This document shows positions 13,344-21,419 of a DNA stretch of 64,000 nt, in pieces (positions within the stretch are counted from its first letter, which is position 1; each line of letters starts with the position of its first letter). A program made the position numbers and the translations under genes. The stretch covers positions 1-64,000 of the forward strand of contig NZ_BMTL01000025.1 in assembly GCF_014649655.1 (NCBI RefSeq). The letters run 5' to 3'. Under the pieces are notes generated by a model. It searched no databases and was not told where the DNA came from. It was given only the letters and a program-made list of their open reading frames with translations. Source of the DNA: Streptomyces humidus (GTDB lineage: Bacteria; Actinomycetota; Actinomycetes; Streptomycetales; Streptomycetaceae).

Positions 13344-13399
13344 GGAGGTCCTGCCCGCCCCGCGCCACAGGCGTTCCGAGCCGAGGAGACCAGCACACC

Positions 13400-15895
13400 G
13401 TGACCATTCCCGCCCAGCCCACAGAATCCGGCGACGCCCGGTCCGGTCCGGCGGCGCCGGCCGGCGCCGCCGGGGCCACGACCGCCACGGCGAGCCCCGC
13501 CCCGCCCGCCGGGCACGCGCTCGTGTCCGGGCAGGACGCGAGCCTCGCCGAGGCGGACGCGGCGTCCTCGCCCGTGGGCCGGCTGGCCGCCACCGTGGAC
13601 CGGCTGCGCCAGGAGGTGCGGGCGGCCCAGGCCGAGGCCGACGGGCGGGCCCTGGTCGAGCTCGCCAAGGGCATCCTCGTGGAGCGCCTGGGGTGCGGGC
13701 CGGCCGAGGCGGCGCAACAGCTGACCGCGCTCGCCGAGCAGGCCGGGACGACCCCGCTGGAGTTCGCGGTGGAGGTCATCAACCAGGCGGCCAAGGACCG
13801 CGTCTCGGAGGTGACGGAAGCCTTCCTCGCCGCCGTCCGGGGGGTGGACGATCCGGCGGAGCAGTCGACGGCCGTGCGGCTGCGGACCGCCGAGAGCGGG
13901 GCGCTGGCGGCGGCGCACGACACGCAGGCGGTCGCCGACTCCCTGCTGCAGCACGCGCTGGGCCCGCTGGGCGCGGTGGCGGTGGCGATCTGGGCGGTGG
14001 GCTCCGACGGCTCGCTGACGCTGGCCGGGAGCGCGGGCTTCTCCCCCGGCGAGGCGGAGCGCTGGCGGTACGTGCCGCCGGACGTGGCCACCGTGGCGCG
14101 CAACGCCCTGGCCGAGGGGTCGACCCAGTGGATCGGATCGCTCGAACGGACCGGGCTGCCCACCGTCGGCCGCCAGCTGCATCCCGAGGGCGGACGGGTC
14201 GCCGTGCCCGCCGCGACGGCCGGGCGCGTGCACGGGATCCTGGAGATCGCCTGGCCGTCGCCCCTTGCCCCGCAGCCGCCGCAGGTGATGCGGCAGGTGG
14301 AGGCGCTGGCGGAGCTGTGCGCGCACACCCTTCAGTCGTACGCGTACGTGCGCGGGACCGATCAGCAGCCGGTCGTGCTGCCGGACGCGTCGGAGCTGAT
14401 GGACCTGACGGACGGCCTGCACGATCCCGCCCTGGTGCTCGTGCCGCACGTCGACGGGGCGGGCAAGCTCCTGGACTTCCGCATCCAGCACGTCAACGAC
14501 CGGTTCCTCGACCCGGCGGGCCGGCCGCGGGCGGTGATCAACGGCGCCCTGCTGCTGGAGGCCTATCCGATGGCCGCCGGCGGCGGCGACCTCTTCCAGC
14601 GGATCGAGCGGGTGCACGCCACGGGCGAGCCGTTCCGGGCCCGCCGGATGAGTCTGACCGCGCTGGTCGGCGAGGTGCCGCTGGCGGCGGTGGCCGATCT
14701 CAGCATCAGCCGGCACGGCACGTGCGTGCTGCTCATCTGGCGGATCGAGGACGAGGCGGCCCGGCTGGCGAGCCTGTTGCAGAACGCCCAGCGCCTCGGC
14801 CGCATCGGAGGCTTCGAGGAGGACCTCCTCACCGGTGAGACCACCTGGAACGGGCAGCTGTTCGCGCTGTACGGGCGGCCGCTGTCGAGTCCTCCGGTCC
14901 GGCTGGAGGAACTGGCGGAGCACACCCACCCCGACGACGCGGTCGTCGTGGGCCGTCTGCTGCGCACGCTGCTGCACCGCCGCCGGCCCGCTTCCGCCGC
15001 CTTCCGGCTGCAGCGGCCGGACGGGGTGACCCGGCACATGCGGATCGTGGCCGAGCCGGTGCTGGACACCGACGGGCGGCTGGTCGCCGTGCGCGGGGCC
15101 TACCAGGACATCTCCTCCCAGCACTGGACGGAGGTGGCGCTGGCCGCCACCCGCGACCAGCTGGCGCAGACCGAGCAGCACGCCAGCGAGCGCAGCCGGC
15201 TCGCGCTGCAGCTCCAGCACGCCATCATGCCGCCCACGCGGGCCCCGCTGGAGGCTCCCGGCCTCCAGGTGGCGGTCCGCTACCGGCCGGCCGAGGAGGA
15301 GCACCTGGTGGGAGGCGACTGGTACGACGCCGTCGTGCTCCCCTCCGGGCTGGTGATGCTGTGCGTGGGCGATGTCGCCGGACACGGCATCGAGGCGGCC
15401 ACCAGCATGGTGGTGCTGCGCAACGCGCTGCGCGGTCTGGCCGTGACCGGGGCGGGACCGGGGCAGCTGCTGTCGTGGCTCAACATCGTCGCCCACCATC
15501 TGACCGGCTCCATCACGGCCACCGCGGTGTGCGGTCTGTACGACCCGTCCCGGCACACCCTGCGCTGGGCCCGCGCGGGCCATCTTCCGCCGGTGCTGGT
15601 GCGGGACGCCCATGCGGCGCCGCTGCCCCTGCTCGCGGGCATGCTGCTGGGCGCCGTGCCGGACACGGAGTACGAGGAGGCGGAGGTCCAGCTCGCGGCG
15701 GACGACACCCTGCTGATGTACACCGACGGCCTGATCGAGCGGCGCGACCGGTCCGTGGAGGAGTCGCTGACCCAGTTGCTGGTGCAGGCCCGCACGGTGC
15801 CGCCGACCCTGGACCAGCAGCTGGACCGGCTGCTCACGTACAGCAGGTCCGACACGGACGACGACACCTGCATCGTGGGCATCCGGCTGCGGTGA
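13400..15895 (+). CDS. ANTAR-like/GAF/PAS SpoIIE-type PP2C phosphatase
   Basis: An 831-residue cytosolic phosphatase expected to dephosphorylate STAS anti-sigma antagonists. Near residues 80-135 is an ANTAR-like helical segment (ALVELAKGILVERLGC ... AAQQLTALAEQAG). GAF-like and PAS-like sensor regions follow (PAS with 'LGRIGGFEEDLLTGETTWN' and 'HPDDAVVV'). The catalytic SpoIIE domain shows GGDWYDAVVLPSG, VGDVAGHGIEAATSM, ARAGHLPPVLV, YTDGLIERRD and DDDTCIV, all metal-binding aspartates intact. The GTG at 13400 has GAGGAG 12 bases upstream. It starts 57 bases after the hybrid kinase gene and is probably in its operon, linking a sensor kinase to a partner-switching phosphatase. Confidence 0.93.
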   Translation: MTIPAQPTESGDARSGPAAPAGAAGATTATASPAPPAGHALVSGQDASLAEADAASSPVGRLAATVDRLRQEVRAAQAEADGRALVELAKGILVERLGCGPAEAAQQLTALAEQAGTTPLEFAVEVINQAAKDRVSEVTEAFLAAVRGVDDPAEQSTAVRLRTAESGALAAAHDTQAVADSLLQHALGPLGAVAVAIWAVGSDGSLTLAGSAGFSPGEAERWRYVPPDVATVARNALAEGSTQWIGSLERTGLPTVGRQLHPEGGRVAVPAATAGRVHGILEIAWPSPLAPQPPQVMRQVEALAELCAHTLQSYAYVRGTDQQPVVLPDASELMDLTDGLHDPALVLVPHVDGAGKLLDFRIQHVNDRFLDPAGRPRAVINGALLLEAYPMAAGGGDLFQRIERVHATGEPFRARRMSLTALVGEVPLAAVADLSISRHGTCVLLIWRIEDEAARLASLLQNAQRLGRIGGFEEDLLTGETTWNGQLFALYGRPLSSPPVRLEELAEHTHPDDAVVVGRLLRTLLHRRRPASAAFRLQRPDGVTRHMRIVAEPVLDTDGRLVAVRGAYQDISSQHWTEVALAATRDQLAQTEQHASERSRLALQLQHAIMPPTRAPLEAPGLQVAVRYRPAEEEHLVGGDWYDAVVLPSGLVMLCVGDVAGHGIEAATSMVVLRNALRGLAVTGAGPGQLLSWLNIVAHHLTGSITATAVCGLYDPSRHTLRWARAGHLPPVLVRDAHAAPLPLLAGMLLGAVPDTEYEEAEVQLAADDTLLMYTDGLIERRDRSVEESLTQLLVQARTVPPTLDQQLDRLLTYSRSDTDDDTCIVGIRLR

Positions 15896-15951
15896 TCGTG
15901 GGCATCCGGCTGCGACAGGAGTCCGGGCGGGCGCGGGTCTGCGACGTCGAT

Positions 15952-15976
15952 GCATGTCCCGGGGATTCGGGGGTAT
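15952..15976 (+). promoter_or_regulatory. SigB-type promoter candidate for the STAS gene
   Basis: GCATG (15952-15956), 14 bases and GGGTAT (15971-15976) match the Streptomyces SigB-family consensus exactly. It lies between the PP2C gene and the STAS gene, pointing to the latter, with a predicted leader of about 150 bases. Strong sequence match, no expression evidence. Confidence 0.6.
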
Positions 15977-16139
15977 CCGCCTGTGCGCACCAACAGGCCC
16001 AAGATCCGCAGGTGGAAAGGGGCTGGACCGGACCATGGGGTACGTATCCGTGCCGCCCGTCGTCCCCGTCCACCGTCGCGGCGCATCGAAGTCGCCCGCC
16101 GGGGCAGACGCCCCCGACCGCCAGCTTTCGGAGGAACAC

Positions 16140-16538
16140 GTGTCCATCGCCCAGAACCCCCTGTCCGTCGAGGTCACCCTCCCTCGTGAGGACGTCGCCC
16201 TGGTCACGGTCGCGGGCCATCTCGATCTCGACACCGCGACCGAGTTCCAGGCGCATCTGGCCAACCAGCTCCATCACGGACGACGGCACTTCCTCATCGA
16301 TCTCTCCGAGGTCCCGTTCATGGACTCGTCCGGGATGAACATCATCCTGCGGGTCTACCAGGAGGCCCGAGGGCTGCCGGGCAGCGTGCACGTGATCAAT
16401 CCGACGCCGGCGGTGCGCCGGGTCCTGGACCTCACCGGGGTCAGCATCACCGTGCCCATATCCGACAAGCCCGAGCAGGCGCTGGAACTCATCGACCGGC
16501 AGCACGCGTCCGAGGCGCCCGACTCCCGCGGCCGCTGA
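16140..16538 (+). CDS. STAS anti-sigma factor antagonist (BldG/RsbV-like)
   Basis: A 132-residue single STAS domain. The switch motif is VPFMDSSGMNIIL, where Ser63 is the expected phosphorylation site (family knowledge from SpoIIAA/RsbV). In the unphosphorylated form such proteins bind and neutralise HATPase anti-sigma factors. The GTG at 16140 is chosen because GAGGA begins 9 bases before it; in-frame codons upstream are low-complexity leader. A SigB-type promoter match is 165 bases upstream. Candidate partners in the window are the HATPases at 7320 and 7801 and the PP2C proteins on either side. Confidence 0.9.
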   Translation: MSIAQNPLSVEVTLPREDVALVTVAGHLDLDTATEFQAHLANQLHHGRRHFLIDLSEVPFMDSSGMNIILRVYQEARGLPGSVHVINPTPAVRRVLDLTGVSITVPISDKPEQALELIDRQHASEAPDSRGR

Positions 16539-16615
16539 GCGGCGGGACGCCGTCCGCGGGGTCCCGGGCGCCGGGCCGGGCCGGAAAACTCGCAGGGGCG
16601 GACGACCGACGCCCA

Positions 16616-16655
16616 ACAGTTGTCATTTGACAACTGTCCAGCAAAGCAACAGAGT
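16616..16655 (+). promoter_or_regulatory. perfect 22-bp palindrome overlapping a TTGACA -35 box
   Basis: ACAGTTGTCA-TT-TGACAACTGT (16616-16637) is a perfect inverted repeat with 10-bp arms, the kind of site bound by MarR-family dimers. Within it, TTGACA (16627-16632) followed after 17 bases by CAGAGT (16650-16655) forms a promoter reading rightward, into the 3' end of the marR-type gene. No sense gene follows, so its target is unclear. Confidence 0.6.
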
Positions 16656-16722
16656 GAGCGGGACCGATGCGGGAGGGATCACGGATGCGCCGGTGGGCGA
16701 ACCCGATCGCCCGGGAACACCG

Positions 16723-17205
16723 TCAGGCGGTCCGGGCGTCAGCGGCGTCGGACTCGTGGATCTGCGCGGCCGCGGCCGCGCAGAAAGCCTCCAGGCCGCC
16801 CAGCAGCGCGGCGCGCTGCGCTTCTGGCATCTGCTCCAGCACGCCTTCCAGGGCCGCCTCCCGGCGCGACCTGAGGTCGGCGAGGAAGGCGCTCCCGCGG
16901 CGGCTCAGGAACAGCTCAAGCTCCCGGCGGCTCCCGGCGGAGGTGCGGCGCTCGACGAAGCCGACGGCCTGGAGCCGGTCGCACAGACGGCTGGTGGACG
17001 GCGGAGTGGACCCGAGGGAGTCGGCGAGCGTGCGCAGGTTGATGCCTTCGTGGTGCTCCAGGATGAACAGCACACGCAGCTGGGAGGCGGAGACCGGCGC
17101 CGTGGAGGCACGACCCCAGAGGACTTCCAGCAGTTCCGACGCCTGTGAGGTCACACGCGCCACCTGGTGGGGCTGCGGACGCGAGGAACGCGAGGAGGGC
17201 GACAT
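16723..17205 (-). CDS. MarR-family transcriptional regulator
   Basis: A 160-residue winged-helix regulator. The recognisable core is 'SASQLRVLFILEHHEGINL', 'RTLADSLGSTPPSTSRLCDR' (recognition helix) and 'LQAVGFVERRTSAGSRRELELFLS' (wing), followed by a helical C-terminus for dimerisation. The ATG at 17205 is used; a GTG immediately before it (17208) is an alternative. It is divergent from the PP2C/rsbRST operon with 75 bases between starts, so it may control that operon and itself. A second, similar MarR gene closes the operon at the other end. Confidence 0.88.
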   Translation of the reverse strand: MSPSSRSSRPQPHQVARVTSQASELLEVLWGRASTAPVSASQLRVLFILEHHEGINLRTLADSLGSTPPSTSRLCDRLQAVGFVERRTSAGSRRELELFLSRRGSAFLADLRSRREAALEGVLEQMPEAQRAALLGGLEAFCAAAAAQIHESDAADARTA

Positions 17206-17280
17206 CACGGTGACACTCTCGCAGGCTTCTCGGCGGCTGTCAGCCCACCCCCGCCGCGGGGAGACGACGGGACCGGCCGC

Positions 17281-18561
17281 GTGAACGCACTCGTCGCCGC
17301 CGCACGCGCCCTGCGCGCGGCGGCACCGCACCGGCTGCCCGGCGCGCTGCACACCGTGCTGCGCGCCCGTCACGCGGCCGAAGCGGTCGACTTCCGGCTG
17401 GCCGACTACGGACTGACGGCGCTGCTGACCGTGGCGCCCGACGGGCACGACCCGCAGCACCGGCGGTCGGTCCCCCTGCACGGCAGCGCCCCCGGCCGCG
17501 CCTTCGGGTCCCAGGAACCGTACGTGGAGGACCGCGCCGACGGCCTCGTCGTCGCGCACCTGCCCGTGACCGTGCGCGGCGACCGGCTGGGCGTCCTGTC
17601 GGTCACACTGCCCGCAGCGGAGCTCGACGACGGGCGGCTCGCCGAACTCGCCGAGCTGGCGCGGCTCCTGGGGCACGAGGTCGTCGTCGCCGAGCGCGAC
17701 ACCGACGTCTACCGGCAGGCACGCCGCACCGACCGGCTGACGCTGGCGGCCGAGATGCAGTGGGAGTTGCTCCCGGCCCGGTCCTGCGCCGCCGACGAGT
17801 ACGCGCTGGGCGCCCAGCTCGAGCCCGCCTACGCCGTCTTCGGGGACAACTTCGACTGGGCAGCCTCGGCCGACCGGCTGCTGGTGTACGTCACCGACGG
17901 CATGGGCGAGGGCATCGAGGCGTCGCTGCTGACCGGACTCGGGATCAATGCGCTGCGCAATGCGCGCCGGGCCGGGATCCCGGTCGCGGACCAGGCGGCC
18001 CTCGCCGACCAGGCGATCCACGCCCACTACCGGGGCGAGGCGCACCTGTCGGTGCTCCTGGCGGAGATCGAGCTGTCCACGGGGTGCATGCGGGTCGTCG
18101 ACGCCGGCTCGCCGCAGCTGCTGCTGGTGCGCGACCGGGCCCTGACCCGCCTCGCGCTCGACGCGCAACTGCCGCTGGGCATGTTCGAGGAAACCGACTA
18201 CACGGCGCAGGAGTTCGACCTGCTGCCGGGCGACCGGCTGCTCTTCGTCAGCGACGGGGTGCACGCGGTCGCGTCGCCGGACGGCGTGGCCTACGGCGAG
18301 CACGCGCTCGCCAGGGCGGTGGCCTCGGCGGCCCTGCTGCCGGCGGCGGACGTCCCCGGCGCGGTGCTGCGCGAGCTCACCGCCCACCGCGGCGGAACCG
18401 AGCCGGACGACGACGCGCTGGTCGTGTGTCTCGACTGGTTCGCAGGACAGTTCCCGTCGTCGTCCGGCAGTCCCGATGCGGATCTGCCGCCCGGCGACGG
18501 GCCCAGTACGGTCCCCTCGCCATCGGCGGGACCACAGCGACACGAAGCGGACGAGGAGTGA
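17281..18561 (+). CDS. SpoIIE-type PP2C phosphatase, divergent active site
   Basis: A 426-residue protein with a GAF-like N-terminal half (to about residue 140) and a SpoIIE/PP2C C-terminal half. The usual GGDWYD is GDNFDW, and the usual GDGxGHG-type motif is TDGMGEGIEAS; the aspartates are kept but the His is Glu. Later motifs VDAGSPQLLL, FVSDGVHAVASPDG and DDDALVV remain recognisable. It is probably a phosphatase of STAS proteins, with altered metal site or specificity. The GTG at 17281 is used; codons upstream in frame belong to the marR promoter region. Its stop overlaps the rsbR start (GTGA), making it the first gene of the stressosome operon. Confidence 0.85.
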   Translation: MNALVAAARALRAAAPHRLPGALHTVLRARHAAEAVDFRLADYGLTALLTVAPDGHDPQHRRSVPLHGSAPGRAFGSQEPYVEDRADGLVVAHLPVTVRGDRLGVLSVTLPAAELDDGRLAELAELARLLGHEVVVAERDTDVYRQARRTDRLTLAAEMQWELLPARSCAADEYALGAQLEPAYAVFGDNFDWAASADRLLVYVTDGMGEGIEASLLTGLGINALRNARRAGIPVADQAALADQAIHAHYRGEAHLSVLLAEIELSTGCMRVVDAGSPQLLLVRDRALTRLALDAQLPLGMFEETDYTAQEFDLLPGDRLLFVSDGVHAVASPDGVAYGEHALARAVASAALLPAADVPGAVLRELTAHRGGTEPDDDALVVCLDWFAGQFPSSSGSPDADLPPGDGPSTVPSPSAGPQRHEADEE

Positions 18562-19472
18562 AGCAGTTGCCGGAACACGACACGGCGGCACGCAACGCGC
18601 AGAACCCGACGCCCACGGAGGAGGTCGGCGCGTTCCTGAGCCGCCGCCGTGAGCAGATCGCCCAGCGATGGGCCGACGAACCCCTGTTCCGTGCGGTGTT
18701 CACCGTCTCGCGGGACGAGGCGGTGGAAGCGGGCCGGGCGATCGCCGACGCGCTCGCCCAGGTGGCCGGGTCAGGCCGGGTGGAGGACACCGACGGCTCC
18801 GGCTTCACGCCGGTGCGCGAGCAGCTGGCGATGACGGCGGCCTCCCGGGCCCGCGCCGGACTGACCACCGCGCAGATCTCGCGCGAGGTGGACGCCCTGC
18901 GCGTGCCCGCGGTGGACCTGCTCGTCGCCGACCTCCCGCAGGCCTCGTCCGAGCACGTCAGGGAGTGCGCGACGACCCTCACGGCGCTGATGGGGACGCT
19001 GCGGCTCGTGGTCATGGAGACCTCGCTGACCGAGGGCCAGGCCCTCATCGACCGGCAGCAGGTGCAGCTGCTGGAGGTCGCCACGCCGGTCATCCGGCTC
19101 TGGGACGGCATCGTCGCCGTCCCGCTGATCGGCACGCTCGACAGCGCCCGCAGCCAGGTCGTGATGGAGACCCTGCTGGAGTCGGTCGTCGACCAGCAGG
19201 CGCGGTTCGCGATCCTGGACATCACCGGGGTGCCGACGGTCGACTCGCTGGTGGCGCAGCACCTGATGAAGACCGTGGCCGCCGTGCGGCTCATGGGCGC
19301 GGAGTGCGTCGTCTCGGGCATCCGGCCCGCCATCGCGCAGACGATCGTCCATCTCGGCCTCGACCTGCCCGTGGTCACCCGCTCCAGCCTCGCCGACGCC
19401 CTGGCCTACGCCCTGCACCGGCTGGGCGCCGACATCGTGTCCGTGACGCCCGGCGGTGCTGGTCCCCGGTGA
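18558..19472 (+). CDS. rsbR: stressosome scaffold RsbR
   Basis: A 304-residue protein with an all-helical N-terminal sensor domain of the RsbRD type (residues about 20-165, 'REQIAQRWADEPLFR' onwards), a linker helix, and a C-terminal STAS domain. The STAS switch segment is LDITGVPTVDSLVAQHLMKT. In Bacillus, RsbR and RsbS form the stressosome, which traps RsbT and releases it on phosphorylation. The GTG at 18558 overlaps the stop of the preceding phosphatase by 4 bases and has ACGAGGA just upstream; its own stop overlaps rsbS the same way, so stoichiometric, coupled translation is expected. Confidence 0.92.
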   Translation: MKQLPEHDTAARNAQNPTPTEEVGAFLSRRREQIAQRWADEPLFRAVFTVSRDEAVEAGRAIADALAQVAGSGRVEDTDGSGFTPVREQLAMTAASRARAGLTTAQISREVDALRVPAVDLLVADLPQASSEHVRECATTLTALMGTLRLVVMETSLTEGQALIDRQQVQLLEVATPVIRLWDGIVAVPLIGTLDSARSQVVMETLLESVVDQQARFAILDITGVPTVDSLVAQHLMKTVAAVRLMGAECVVSGIRPAIAQTIVHLGLDLPVVTRSSLADALAYALHRLGADIVSVTPGGAGPR

Positions 19473-19873
19473 ACCACGATCTCTCGCGCGCGGGCGCGGC
19501 CCCCGTGCCGGTGCTCCGGCTCGGCGACGTCCTGCTGGTAACCCTCCAGGGCGACCTGCACGACGGCACCGCGGAGCGACTGCAGCAGGACATCGCCGAG
19601 TCGATCGTCCGCAGCCGGGTGACCGGAGTGGTCATCGACATCTCCGGGGTCGAGATCATCGACTCCTACCTGGGACGTGTGCTGGCCGAGATCGCGGCCG
19701 GCTCGCGTCTGCTCGCCGCCCGGACGGTGGTGGCGGGTATGCGGCCCGCGGTGGCGATCACCCTGGTGGAGCTGGGGCTGACGCTGCCGGGGCTGCGGAC
19801 CGCGCTGAGCACGGAGGCGGCCTTGGAGCTGCTCGCGGCGCCGGTGGACCGCCCGCGCCGGGAGCCACGGTGA
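19469..19873 (+). CDS. rsbS: stressosome scaffold RsbS
   Basis: A 134-residue single STAS-domain protein. The conserved segment is DISGVEIIDSYLGRVLAEIA, where Ser66 corresponds to the serine phosphorylated by RsbT in Bacillus RsbS. It assembles with RsbR into the stressosome core. GTGA overlaps join it to rsbR upstream and rsbT downstream. Length and motif agree with the family. Confidence 0.93.
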   Translation: MNHDLSRAGAAPVPVLRLGDVLLVTLQGDLHDGTAERLQQDIAESIVRSRVTGVVIDISGVEIIDSYLGRVLAEIAAGSRLLAARTVVAGMRPAVAITLVELGLTLPGLRTALSTEAALELLAAPVDRPRREPR

Positions 19874-20319
19874 GCGGGACGGCCGCGGGCGTCGACGCCC
19901 GCCTGCCGATCCGCTCGGACCTGGATCTGGTGTGGGTGCGCCAGCACGTGCGTCAGGCGGCCGCCGCGGTCGGTTTCGGCCTGGTCGAGCAGACCAAGCT
20001 GGTCACGGCGGCCAGTGAGCTGGCCCGCAACACCCTGGTGTACGGCGGTGGCGGCGAGGTGGCGACCGAGCGCGTGCAGGACGGGCGGGGGACGCATGGA
20101 CTGCGGCTGACCTTCACCGACCGCGGGCCGGGCATCCCCGACCTGGAGCAGGCGCTGAGCGACGGCTACACCTCGGGCGACGGGCTGGGCCTGGGCCTGG
20201 GCGGAGCCCGTCGGCTGGTGCACGAGTTCGCCATCGACAGCGCGCCCGGGTCCGGCACCACGGTCACGGTGACCTCCTGGGCCGATCGCCCGCCCCGGCC
20301 ACGGGAGGAGCTGAGATGA
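19870..20319 (+). CDS. rsbT: serine/threonine kinase RsbT
   Basis: A 149-residue GHKL kinase that in Bacillus phosphorylates RsbR and RsbS and then activates a PP2C phosphatase. Motifs are N box AASELARNTLVYGGGG, G1 FTDRGPGIPDLEQAL and G2 GDGLGLGLGGARRLV, all intact. The GTG at 19870 overlaps rsbS by 4 bases; the gene ends in an ATGA overlap with the HATPase/PP2C fusion. Its likely output partners are the PP2C proteins of this same operon. Confidence 0.93.
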   Translation: MSGTAAGVDARLPIRSDLDLVWVRQHVRQAAAAVGFGLVEQTKLVTAASELARNTLVYGGGGEVATERVQDGRGTHGLRLTFTDRGPGIPDLEQALSDGYTSGDGLGLGLGGARRLVHEFAIDSAPGSGTTVTVTSWADRPPRPREELR

Positions 20320-21419
20320 CCCGCGTGTGGGACGTCCCCGTGCACGACTCGACGCGGCTGCGCGACGCACGGGTGGCCGCGGAGGGCGCGTCGGCGCTGG
20401 CCGGTCTGGACCGGGCGCGCGCCGACGCCGCCGCCCTGGTGGCGACGGAGCTGGCGACGAACCTGCTCAAGCACGCGCACGGCGGACAGCTCCTGGTGGA
20501 GGCGGTCGCCGCGCCGGGCGGACGCGCGGACGGCCTCATGGTCCAGATCGCCGCCGTGGACCACGGGCCGGGCATGGCCGACGTCCCGGCGGCCCTCGAC
20601 GACGGATTCTCCACGGCAGGCTCGCTCGGCGCCGGCCTGGGCACCTGCCGACGGCTGGCGGACGACTTCGACCTGCACAGCGTCCTCGGGCGCGGCACGG
20701 TCGCGCTCGCCCGGATAGGCGGTACGGCGGCGTCCCGCGGCCGCCCCGGCGCGGCCGGAGGCCGGACCGGCTCCGGCGCGGCGGGCGAGGTCGTCGCGGA
20801 CGCGCCTTTCGGGGTGCGCGTCGGCGGGGTCAACGTCCCCTTCCGGGGCGCCGAGCACTCCGGGGACGCCTGGACCTGCGTACGGGCCGGCGACCTGCTG
20901 ACGCTGATGCTCGCCGACGGGCTGGGACACGGGCCCGAGGCGGCCCTCGCCTCGACCGCGGCGGTGGAGGAGGCCCGGCGTTCGGGCCACCTCCCGCCGG
21001 CCGAGCTGCTGCGCCGACTGGACGACGCGCTGCGCGGCACGCGGGGAGCGGCGGCCGCGGTGGCCCAGCTCGACCTGCGGGCCGGGCGGCTGCGGTTCGC
21101 CGGCATCGGCAACGTGGGCGCGCGGCTGCGCGAGGGCGATTCCTGGCGGCATCTGCTCTCCCGGCCCGGCATCGTCGGCGCCTACCGGCCCTCGAGGCTG
21201 CCCGAGACGGAGGCCCGCTGGGCCCCGGACCGTCTCCTCGTCCTGCACAGCGACGGGCTGCCCAGCCGCTGGGCGCCGCCCGCCGATCCCCGTCTGCTGT
21301 CCGCCGACCCCGCGCTCACCGCCACCGTGACGGTGCGCGACGCCGGCAGCTCCGCCCGCCCGGCGCGTGACGACACCGCCGTGGCCGTCCTGTCCCCGAC
21401 CCCGCCGGACCGCACATGA
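20316..21419 (+). CDS. HATPase-PP2C fusion (RsbT-like domain plus RsbX-like phosphatase)
   Basis: A 367-residue protein with two opposing catalytic modules. Residues about 1-140 form a GHKL kinase domain (N box VATELATNLLKHAHGG, G1 AVDHGPGMADV, G2 GSLGAGLGTCRRL). Residues about 165-360 form a compact SpoIIE/PP2C domain (GDAWTCVRAGDLL, LADGLGHGPEAALAS, FAGIGNVGARL, LVLHSDGLPSRW, DDTAVAVLS), similar to RsbX, which resets the stressosome by dephosphorylating RsbR/RsbS. It has ATGA overlaps with rsbT upstream and the next phosphatase gene downstream. Confidence 0.9.
   Translation: MTRVWDVPVHDSTRLRDARVAAEGASALAGLDRARADAAALVATELATNLLKHAHGGQLLVEAVAAPGGRADGLMVQIAAVDHGPGMADVPAALDDGFSTAGSLGAGLGTCRRLADDFDLHSVLGRGTVALARIGGTAASRGRPGAAGGRTGSGAAGEVVADAPFGVRVGGVNVPFRGAEHSGDAWTCVRAGDLLTLMLADGLGHGPEAALASTAAVEEARRSGHLPPAELLRRLDDALRGTRGAAAAVAQLDLRAGRLRFAGIGNVGARLREGDSWRHLLSRPGIVGAYRPSRLPETEARWAPDRLLVLHSDGLPSRWAPPADPRLLSADPALTATVTVRDAGSSARPARDDTAVAVLSPTPPDRT

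Noticed and set aside
16021..16043. GGGTAC at 16038 as another SigB promoter
   Set aside because: The only GNNTN pentamer upstream (GGCTG) is 12 bases away, too short; the site at 15952-15976 is far better.
16685..17284. Plus-strand frame antisense to marR with a good ribosome site before ATG 16685
   Set aside because: The translation is Arg/Ala/Ser-rich and matches the non-coding strand of marR; kept only as a possible antisense transcript in the findings.
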